Of a stretch of DNA of 50,443 nt, positions 25,941 to 32,742 are shown in pieces (position 1 is the first letter of the stretch; each line of letters starts with the position of its first letter). Under the pieces are notes generated by a model. That model had not been told where the DNA came from. It made no database searches and worked only from the letters and a program-made list of their open reading frames with translations. This DNA is from Pseudomonadota bacterium (GTDB taxonomy: Bacteria; Myxococcota_A; UBA796; SXON01), in contig SXON01000115.1 in assembly GCA_005778355.1 (NCBI GenBank), positions 1 to 50,443 on the forward strand. Direction: 5' to 3'. Both the position numbers and the translations under genes were made by a program.

Positions 25941-27016
25941 GCCCGGACCCCTAGCTCGGCGAGGGCACGCAGCTCCGCCTCCGGGAGCGACTCGAGACGG
26001 ACTTTGCCAGGTTCGGAAAACACGACCAGACGGACCATACCACGTGCACGCTTCTTGTCGAAGCCCATCGCCGCGTGCAGGTCGTCGGTGCTTGCCCCGG
26101 TGGGTACGCGCGTGGGAAGGTCGAGTCGACCGACGAGCGCCTCGACCCGTGATGCCACGCCAGCACACGTCCACCCCCGGAGCACGCCGAGTCGAGCGAT
26201 GGCCACGATGCCGATCGCGACGGCCTCGCCATGACGAACGGCACCGTACCCGAGCACGGACTCGACCGCGTGTCCCAGGGTGTGGCCCAGGTTGAGAATC
26301 GCCCGCTCGCCGCGCTCGAGCGGGTCGCGTTCGACGATAGCTGCCTTCACTCGAACGCTGTCGGCGATCACCGTCGCGAGAGCGCCTTTGTCGCCCGCCA
26401 GCAGATCGAGGCCGGAGGCCTCCAGGCGCGACAGCGCGTCGCCGCCCGCGATGATCGCGTGCTTCACGATCTCTCCGAGGCCACAGCGGAGCTCCTCGGG
26501 CGGCAGGGTGTCGAGGGTGGACAAGGGCGCCCACACCAGGCGCGGCTGGTAGAACGCACCCACGAGGTTCTTCCCCTGCGGGACGTTCACTGCAGTCTTT
26601 CCCCCGACCGAGGCGTCGACGGCCGCGAGCACGGAGGTGGGAATCTGCACGAACGGGAGGCCCCGCAGCACCGTGGCTGCCGCGAACCCTGCCATGTCGC
26701 CCACGACACCCCCGCCGAGCGCCAGGACGGGTACCTGCCGGTCGGGCCGCGCCTCGAGCATCCGGGCCACCAGGCCCCGCCACGTCTCAAGCGACTTGTG
26801 TGCCTCGCCCTCAGGGACCTCGAGCCAGGTGATCTCCACGCCGCTCAGCTCGGCCTCGATCGCGGCCCCGTGCCAGCCTCGGATACGCGGGTGCGTGACG
26901 ACCAGCGCGCGGGTACTCCCCGGGAGGCAAGCCTGTAGTTCGCCCTGGAGCCCGGCGAAATCCCCGGCGAGCACGACGTCGTAGCCCAGGCTGAGGGTCA
27001 GGCGTTGGTGCGGCAA
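25937..27016 (-). CDS. aroB: 3-dehydroquinate synthase AroB
   Basis: AroB converts DAHP to 3-dehydroquinate using NAD and a divalent metal. The product (359 residues from the TTG at 27016) has PEGEAHKSLETW, the NAD-binding ALGGGVVGDMAGFAAATVLRG as adjacent blocks, PTSVLAAVDASVGGKTAVN, LGEIVKHAII and the metal ligands in NLGHTLGHAVES and VRHGEAVAIG. No ATG or GTG exists near the expected start. TTG 27016 has GAGG ten bases upstream and overlaps aroK; a CTG at 27001 would overlap the aroK stop as CTGA. The stop overlaps the lipoprotein start. Confidence 0.95.
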   Translation of the reverse strand: MPHQRLTLSLGYDVVLAGDFAGLQGELQACLPGSTRALVVTHPRIRGWHGAAIEAELSGVEITWLEVPEGEAHKSLETWRGLVARMLEARPDRQVPVLALGGGVVGDMAGFAAATVLRGLPFVQIPTSVLAAVDASVGGKTAVNVPQGKNLVGAFYQPRLVWAPLSTLDTLPPEELRCGLGEIVKHAIIAGGDALSRLEASGLDLLAGDKGALATVIADSVRVKAAIVERDPLERGERAILNLGHTLGHAVESVLGYGAVRHGEAVAIGIVAIARLGVLRGWTCAGVASRVEALVGRLDLPTRVPTGASTDDLHAAMGFDKKRARGMVRLVVFSEPGKVRLESLPEAELRALAELGVRA

Positions 27017-27441
27017 AGGGACAAGACCTCGTCGATGACGGCGGCGATATCCCGGCCGCCGGTCTGCACCAGTGGCCCGCAGCGTGCCCACACGTCGGCA
27101 CGCTCGGCGAGCAGGCGGTCCAGTTGGGCTGCGAGGGGGCGCCCCTCGCCCGCGCCCACCCGGTCGGCAAGCACATCGCGGGGGGCCATCAGCACCACCA
27201 CGGTCCAGCCCTCCAGCACGGTGCGGTTGCGCGTGTCGACCAGGGTGCCCCCGCCGAGGGCGATCACTCCGGACCCGGCGACAAGTCGCGCGAGGGCCGC
27301 CCGCTCGCGCGCGCGGAATCCGGACTCCCCCTCGGCTGCGAAGATCGCCGGAACGTCGCCGATTGCCGAGTCCAGGTCGACAAAGGTCACGCCCACGCGC
27401 TCGGCAAGGCCTCGTCCCACGGTGCTTTTCCCGGCCCCCAT
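26998..27441 (-). CDS. aroK: Shikimate kinase AroK (start uncertain)
   Basis: AroK phosphorylates shikimate at O3. The ATG at 27441 gives 147 residues starting MGAGKST, cutting into the P-loop. The upstream in-frame sequence LRLALGGP fits the missing first strand and loop, so a start at the CTG at 27480, overlapping the pilQ stop as CTGA with GGAG nearby, is more sensible. Other motifs: FVDLDSAIG, FRARERAAL, VIALGGGTLV, GRPLAAQ (lid), and ERADVWARC. It follows pilQ directly, as in many proteobacteria. Confidence 0.92.
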   Translation of the reverse strand: MGAGKSTVGRGLAERVGVTFVDLDSAIGDVPAIFAAEGESGFRARERAALARLVAGSGVIALGGGTLVDTRNRTVLEGWTVVVLMAPRDVLADRVGAGEGRPLAAQLDRLLAERADVWARCGPLVQTGGRDIAAVIDEVLSLCRTNA

Positions 27442-27476
27442 GGGGCCGCCCAGCGCGAGCCGGAGCGGCGCGGGCC

Positions 27477-29741
27477 TCAGGACTCCGGCACCACGCGCGG
27501 GGTGATGAACACCAGCATCTCGTTGGAGCGGTTCGAGCTCAAGCTGTTCTTGAACAGGTAGCCGAGGAGCGGGATCGAGCCGAGCCCGGGCACGCGCTCT
27601 TGCGACCAGGCCTCGTCCGTAGCGTACACGCCACCGAGCACCGCCGTGTCGCCGTCCGCGACCAGCACTTCCGTCTCGATCTCCTTCACGGCGATGGCCG
27701 GTCGGCCTTGGACCGTCACGGAGAAGTCGGGGCGGTTGTTCTTGATGGCCACCTTCAGCGACACGTTGCCATCGGTGGTGACGTGTGGGCTGACGGTGAA
27801 CTCGAGGGCGGCGTTGATCAGCTGCACCTGAGTGCCGCCCTGACTGACCGTCTCGAAGGGGATCTTCGAACCCTGAGTGATGCTGGCCGAGCCGTTGTCG
27901 ACGATCGACAATCGCGGGCTGGACACCACCCGACCCCAGCCTTCCTGCTCGAGTGCGCTGAGACGAGCATCAAGGTCGATCAGGCCGGGGATGCTCCCCA
28001 GGGAGAAGGACAGGGCGCCGCTGGAGCCCGAGGAGGGCAGATCGACCAGAAGGGACTGCTGGTCGGGAGAGTAGAACTGCTGCGCACCAGCCGTATCCAT
28101 GCCGCCGGACACCCCGATGTCGTTGGGGAAGAAGAGGCCGGTCGAGTAGCCAGTGCTGCTCGAGGCATCGAGTTCGCCGCCCCACTGCACGCCGAGGGAG
28201 CGCGTGAACGCCGAGGTGGCCTCCACGAAGCGCGCCTCGATGTTGACCGCGCGGTTCTGCTTGTCCATCCGCTTGAGCAGCTCGCGGACCTGGGCGATGC
28301 TCGCCTCCACGTCCTTGATGATGAGCTGGTTGGAGCGATCATCCACCTGGACGCTGCCGCGCGGGGTCAGGAATGCCTTGATCTGCGTCGAGACCTCCTC
28401 TGCATCCGCGTAGTCGAGAGGTGCCACGTAGATCTGCAAGGGCTCTAGATCATCACGCGCTTTTTTTGCTTCCAACGCGGCTTGCTGCTCCGCCTTGATC
28501 GTCTCGATCGGCGCCACCCGGATGATGTTTCCGAAGCGTTGCGCGCCCATGCCCTTGGCCTGCAGGACCGCGGCGAGCGCCTGATCCCACGGGACGTCTT
28601 TCAGGCGAACCGTGACCGTGCCCTTGACGTCGTCGCTCGCGACGATGTTGAGCTCGGCCGTGTCGGCGATGAAGCGGAAGACCGTGTGAATGTCGGCGTC
28701 CTGGAGGTCGATGCTCATGCGGCGACCCTTGAAGCGCATCGACGACGAGCCGGGTGCATCGTCCGCGAAGGAGAAGGAGCTCGGATCATCTGCGCCGGAG
28801 CCGGAACCGAACTTCGCCTGAGGGTCGGCGGTGCGACCGCCCGCCCCGATGAGCACCTCGCCACCCGAGGCGTTGCCCAGCCCCTGCCCACCCGACGTCG
28901 CGGGCGTGGACGGGGCAACGATGGGCGAAAGCTGAGGCGCCTCGGCGCGTTTCGCTAGGAGTTCAGGAGGGTTGATCACCTCCACGACATAGAGGCTGCC
29001 GTCGCGCTTGACGCTGTACTCGGCGTCCTGCCGGAGTTCGATCTCCACGCGCGTGCCCGCGCGCGTGGGGCGCGCCTTCACCGAGGCGATCGCGCTGGCG
29101 AAACGACTCGAGTCGATCTCGCGCGAGAGCGAACTCGGCATACGTGCGCCCGGCAAGTCGATGGCGATGAGTCGCGACGACGGCTGGGAGGTGGAGGGCT
29201 CCGTGGCCTGCAACCCAAGCACCACGCGCGAGGACTTGTCGTCGTAAGCGAAATCCAGCGTGGTCAGCGCGGGGCCGTCGATGGGTGCGCTGGGACCGCT
29301 CAGTCGGCCCGCATCGCCCGAGAGGGCTTGAGCCAAAGGGTCAACCGCGGCGCCCGGGACCATGCTCACTACCAGGTCGGAACCGTCCTGACGGAATTCG
29401 TGCGTGAACGGGCCGTTCACGAAGAAAATGAGCCGCACAACCTCGGAGCCATCGTTGAAGGTGGCGATCTCGCCCTTGCTCACCATGCCGCCCGTGGGGA
29501 TGACCGCGCCCGGGGCCACACTGCTGGCCGTGAGATCGACAATGAGCCGATCCGGGCTCGACGCCTTGAAGGCACTGTAAACAGGCGCGGGTCCGGTGAG
29601 CGGGATGCGGATCTCGGTCCGGTCTTGCGCGCCGCTCACCTGTAGCGAGCCGACCGTGGTCGGCGCCGCCGCAAGGGCGAACGAAGGCGCGAGGCCCATC
29701 CAGCACAGCAGTCCCACGCCAACGAGCACGTGAGGCCTCAT
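27477..29741 (-). CDS. pilQ: Type IV pilus secretin PilQ
   Basis: PilQ forms the outer-membrane channel through which the pilus leaves. The 754-residue product has a signal peptide (MRPHVLVGVGLLCWMGLAP, cut near ALA), AMIN-like peptidoglycan domains (about 25-260), a Gly/Ser linker, an STN/N0 domain (MSIDLQDADIHTVFRFIAD), an N1 domain (LQIYVAPLDYADAEEV) and the secretin domain (VSSPRLSIVDNGSASITQGS, then FITPRVVPE). The ATG at 29741 has AAGGGAG five bases upstream, which decides it over the ATG at 29765. It follows pilP and precedes aroK. Confidence 0.96.
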   Translation of the reverse strand: MRPHVLVGVGLLCWMGLAPSFALAAAPTTVGSLQVSGAQDRTEIRIPLTGPAPVYSAFKASSPDRLIVDLTASSVAPGAVIPTGGMVSKGEIATFNDGSEVVRLIFFVNGPFTHEFRQDGSDLVVSMVPGAAVDPLAQALSGDAGRLSGPSAPIDGPALTTLDFAYDDKSSRVVLGLQATEPSTSQPSSRLIAIDLPGARMPSSLSREIDSSRFASAIASVKARPTRAGTRVEIELRQDAEYSVKRDGSLYVVEVINPPELLAKRAEAPQLSPIVAPSTPATSGGQGLGNASGGEVLIGAGGRTADPQAKFGSGSGADDPSSFSFADDAPGSSSMRFKGRRMSIDLQDADIHTVFRFIADTAELNIVASDDVKGTVTVRLKDVPWDQALAAVLQAKGMGAQRFGNIIRVAPIETIKAEQQAALEAKKARDDLEPLQIYVAPLDYADAEEVSTQIKAFLTPRGSVQVDDRSNQLIIKDVEASIAQVRELLKRMDKQNRAVNIEARFVEATSAFTRSLGVQWGGELDASSSTGYSTGLFFPNDIGVSGGMDTAGAQQFYSPDQQSLLVDLPSSGSSGALSFSLGSIPGLIDLDARLSALEQEGWGRVVSSPRLSIVDNGSASITQGSKIPFETVSQGGTQVQLINAALEFTVSPHVTTDGNVSLKVAIKNNRPDFSVTVQGRPAIAVKEIETEVLVADGDTAVLGGVYATDEAWSQERVPGLGSIPLLGYLFKNSLSSNRSNEMLVFITPRVVPES

Positions 29742-29764
29742 CGCGACTCCCTTGCAGTAGTTCA

Positions 29765-30277
29765 TTACTTCTTCCGCACCATTCCGAATCGAATCGATAC
29801 AGGATTGACCACCAACTCACCGTCGATGGTCCGGTATTCCTCGGTGACGACGATGCCGTCTTCGGCGATGGCCGTCACTTTTCCCCAGTTCCGCCCCACG
29901 TAGGTGCCCATGCGCACCACGTGGCCAATCCCCTCGGGGTCGACCAGCAGCGCGCGCGGCACGTCAACCGCCCAAATCACGCCCGTCAGGGAGAACTTGT
30001 CGGTGTCCCAGCGCTGCAGTGGCGGCGCGTCGGGCGCTACGGTGGATGCGACAGCCTGCCGGGACACGAAGGACGCGAATGGATCGCGCTTGCCCGCCGG
30101 ATTGTAGAACCACTGGGCGCGCGCTTCCGCCTCGGGATCCACCTCGGCTTCCGGCTTCTTCGGCGCCGTAGGGGCGGCCTTCTTCGCCGGCGCCTTTTCG
30201 ATGGACTCACCGCAACCAGCGACGGCGGTGATCGAAATCAGCAGACAGGCGAGGCTCAGGCCCTTGGAGATGCTCAT
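29765..30277 (-). CDS. pilP: Type IV pilus inner-membrane lipoprotein PilP
   Basis: PilP links the PilMNO platform to the PilQ secretin. The 170-residue product has a lipoprotein signal (LISITAVAGC), an unstructured Lys/Glu/Ala linker, and the beta domain RDPFASFV, LTGVIWAVDVPRALLVDPEG, VVRMGTYVGRNWGKVTAI. The ATG at 30277 overlaps the pilO stop as ATGA. Confidence 0.95.
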   Translation of the reverse strand: MSISKGLSLACLLISITAVAGCGESIEKAPAKKAAPTAPKKPEAEVDPEAEARAQWFYNPAGKRDPFASFVSRQAVASTVAPDAPPLQRWDTDKFSLTGVIWAVDVPRALLVDPEGIGHVVRMGTYVGRNWGKVTAIAEDGIVVTEEYRTIDGELVVNPVSIRFGMVRKK

Positions 30278-30915
30278 TCCTCAGCTCCCTTCTTCCCCTT
30301 GCCCTTCTTCGTGGCCGAGGCTGCCTTCGCTGCCTTCTCGAGCTCGTCCTCGGTCAGGAATCGATAGGTCACCACTTTGCCCTCGACGGTGAGGTTCACC
30401 TCGGAGACGCCCTCGATCGGGTCGGTGAGGTGGATGTCTTCCACCGACACGATGCGGCCCATCTTCCCCACGCGGTCGAAGAAGATCGCGACCTCGTGGA
30501 ACCCACCTTCCATCACGATTTGCACGGGGACGTCGGCGTAGTACTCGTGCATCGCTTCGGGCAACGGCTGGAACTTCCGGACCTCGAGGCCCGACTTGCG
30601 CGCGAGCGCGTCGATCTCTGAGAGCAGCCCCGGGATCTCGCGATCATTCGGGAGCTCTTTGAGGGCCTGCTTCAGGTCGGCGGTGAGCTCCTCGAGGTCG
30701 GCCTCGAACTGGGCGCGGTTCTCGGCGCGAGCCCGCACTTCGTCACGACGCTTGGACAGCTCGTCGCGCTTGGAGGTGGCGGTATCGATCCCGTCGATCG
30801 CCGGCCCGATGAGCGCGAAGAACAGGATCACGGCTAGCAGCAGGTAGCTCACCCCGTACAGGGCGATTCGCTGTGAGCGCGGCAGACGGCCGAGGCGGTC
30901 CATGAGCTGGTTCAT
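30274..30915 (-). CDS. pilO: Type IV pilus assembly protein PilO
   Basis: PilO pairs with PilN in the alignment complex. The 213-residue product has a short cytosolic start, one membrane helix (about 17-40, LYGVSYLLLAVILFFALIG), a coiled-coil stretch (about 45-95) and a periplasmic ferredoxin-like domain (LEVRKFQPLPEAMHEYYADV). A Lys-rich tail is unusual. The ATG at 30915 overlaps the pilN stop (ATGA). Confidence 0.95.
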   Translation of the reverse strand: MNQLMDRLGRLPRSQRIALYGVSYLLLAVILFFALIGPAIDGIDTATSKRDELSKRRDEVRARAENRAQFEADLEELTADLKQALKELPNDREIPGLLSEIDALARKSGLEVRKFQPLPEAMHEYYADVPVQIVMEGGFHEVAIFFDRVGKMGRIVSVEDIHLTDPIEGVSEVNLTVEGKVVTYRFLTEDELEKAAKAASATKKGKGKKGAEE

Positions 30916-31595
30916 TGCGTGCCTCCCCCACCGCCCTCAGTCGCGTTGACTTCGGCTTTCTCGTCCTTGGCCTTTTCCTTCTTGGCCTTTCCATCGGTCG
31001 CCGATCCCGAGTCTCGCGCCCGCGGTGTCTCGGGGTTGACCAGTCGGGCCGTGAGCGCGAATTCTTTGACCACCACCGACGCCGAGGACTGCTTCTGCGC
31101 CGACTTGCCGGTGGACGCCTCAATATTCTGTAGGTACACGGCCTCGAAATAGTCAGACGCCTCGAGCGCGCGTAGGAACTGCGAGATGATCTCGTTGGAA
31201 ACGGCCGCCCCCTCGATGGTGACGGCGCCGCCCGTCTCGACGACGTTCATCAGCTGCAGTTTCTCCGGGGCGGCTAGCGCGAGCTCTTCGAGCATATGGG
31301 CCGGGCCGCTCTTCTTCGCGCGGAGGCTGTCGATGACCTCAAGCTTCCTCTGCAACTCCGCTTTGTACTTCTCCATTTCGTCGACGCGCTTTACGTCTTC
31401 GGCGAGCTTGGCGATCTCCGCGTCGAGCTTCTCGTTCTCTCGCTTCACCGAGGTGAGCCGAATTTCGAGGCCGGCCCACACGAACAAACATCCACCGATG
31501 ACCGCCGCCGCGAGAACGCCGGCCAACGCGATCTCTCGCCGAAGCGCTTCGAGCTTGCGGGTCTGCCGAACGGGAAGGAGGTTGATCCGAATCAT
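30912..31595 (-). CDS. pilN: Type IV pilus assembly protein PilN
   Basis: PilN's N-terminus (MIRINLLPVRQ) is the conserved segment that inserts into PilM. The 227-residue product then has a membrane helix (about 25-47), a coiled coil and a periplasmic ferredoxin-like fold (LQLMNVVETGGAVTIEGAAV). The C-terminal 40 residues are Lys/Asp/Glu-rich and probably disordered. The ATG at 31595 overlaps the pilM stop (ATGA). Confidence 0.96.
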   Translation of the reverse strand: MIRINLLPVRQTRKLEALRREIALAGVLAAAVIGGCLFVWAGLEIRLTSVKRENEKLDAEIAKLAEDVKRVDEMEKYKAELQRKLEVIDSLRAKKSGPAHMLEELALAAPEKLQLMNVVETGGAVTIEGAAVSNEIISQFLRALEASDYFEAVYLQNIEASTGKSAQKQSSASVVVKEFALTARLVNPETPRARDSGSATDGKAKKEKAKDEKAEVNATEGGGGGTQ

Positions 31596-32662
31596 TTGTC
31601 GTCTCCCCGGCGCAGGCCAAGGCCGACGGCGATCGCGGCCTGGGCGGCAGCGTCCTTCAGGAAGTTCGGGTTGAAAGCGCGCTCGTCGACCGAGATGCGG
31701 CGGAAGGGGTCGACTCGGGTGACCGGCGCGCCGCAGATGCGCTCGATGGCCGCGGCGAGGCCCGGCGTCGGCGCCGCGCCGCCGCTGAGGTAGACCTGTG
31801 CGAGGCCCGCTCCACCAGACGTGGACAGGAAGAAGTCTAGGGAGCGATGCACCTCGGTGGCGATGCTCTCCGACACGGTGCTGAGCACCCGCTCGACCTC
31901 CTCGGGAACCACTGCCGCGCGGTCCCGATCACCACCGCCGACCTTGAAGGCCTCTGCTTCCTCGAAGCTCACGTTCAGCGCCCGCTGCACTTCCTCGGTG
32001 TAGAGTCGGCCACCCATGCCCACGTCGCGGGTGAAGGCGCTGGTGCCGGCGCGCAAGACGTTGATGTTGACGGTGGACGCCCCAACGTTGACCAGCGCCA
32101 CGGGCTCAGGGAGCGGGTCGTAGTTCAGCGAGTACATGTTCTCCAGCGCGAATGCGGCCACGTCGATCACCGCTGGCCGTAGTCCCGCCTCGACGAGGAG
32201 AGTGCTGTACTCGTTGATCAGGTCTTTGCGAGCGGCGACGAGCAGGACCTCCATCTGCCCGGCCTCGTCGGCCTGCTGGGAGAGGATGTGCACGTCGATG
32301 TTCACATCGTTCACGTCGAAGGGGATGTACTGCTCCGCCTCCCACGTGATCGACTCCTCGAGCTCGTCTTGCGACATCTGCGGAAGCGAGATGCGCTTGA
32401 TGATCACCGAGTTGCCAGACACGGCCACGCACGCTTCTCGCGTCTTCACCTTGTGGCGCGCGAGCAGCTCGCGGATGGCGCCCACCACGGCGCTGGTGTT
32501 CATGAACGAGCCGTCGACGACAGCCTCAGGCGGCAACGGGGCAACCCCGAAGTGCTTGAGGCGGTACTTTCCCGGCCGCTCGACGTCGAGTTCCAGCATC
32601 TTCACGTGACTGGACCCGATGTCGAGCGCCACGGCGCTCCGGTTGCGGGCAAGCAGAGCCAA
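31592..32662 (-). CDS. pilM: Type IV pilus assembly ATPase-fold protein PilM
   Basis: PilM is an actin-like cytosolic protein that binds PilN. The product (356 residues from TTG 32662) has AVALDIGSSHVKMLEL, the family phosphate loops, NVGASTVNINVLRAGTSAFTRDVGMGG, and YLSGGAAPTPGLAAAIER. I chose TTG 32662 because AAGGA lies six bases upstream and a promoter-like pair (TTGACC / TACAAC) lies just before it. The GTG at 32722 would precede that promoter and leave only 20 bases to the divergent gene. First gene of the pilM to accC run. Confidence 0.92.
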   Translation of the reverse strand: MALLARNRSAVALDIGSSHVKMLELDVERPGKYRLKHFGVAPLPPEAVVDGSFMNTSAVVGAIRELLARHKVKTREACVAVSGNSVIIKRISLPQMSQDELEESITWEAEQYIPFDVNDVNIDVHILSQQADEAGQMEVLLVAARKDLINEYSTLLVEAGLRPAVIDVAAFALENMYSLNYDPLPEPVALVNVGASTVNINVLRAGTSAFTRDVGMGGRLYTEEVQRALNVSFEEAEAFKVGGGDRDRAAVVPEEVERVLSTVSESIATEVHRSLDFFLSTSGGAGLAQVYLSGGAAPTPGLAAAIERICGAPVTRVDPFRRISVDERAFNPNFLKDAAAQAAIAVGLGLRRGDDK

Positions 32663-32686
32663 GTCGAATCCTTTCGAGGCGACGTC

Positions 32687-32716
32687 GTTGTACCAGGGCG
32701 GGTGGGAGTCGGTCAA
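32687..32716 (-). promoter_or_regulatory. Candidate sigma-70-type promoter of the pilM operon
   Basis: On the minus strand TTGACC (32716-32711) and TACAAC (32692-32687) are separated by 18 bases. The -35 box matches 5 of 6 and the -10 box 4 of 6 consensus bases. It lies 24 bases before the TTG start of pilM at 32662. Confidence 0.45.
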
Positions 32717-32742
32717 CGCCACCCCACGCCCGCGCTAAGTAG

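Noticed and set aside
27001..27001. CTG start for aroB at 27001
   Set aside because: TTG at 27016 has GAGG ten bases upstream and keeps normal length, so it is preferred, although the CTG overlap cannot be excluded.
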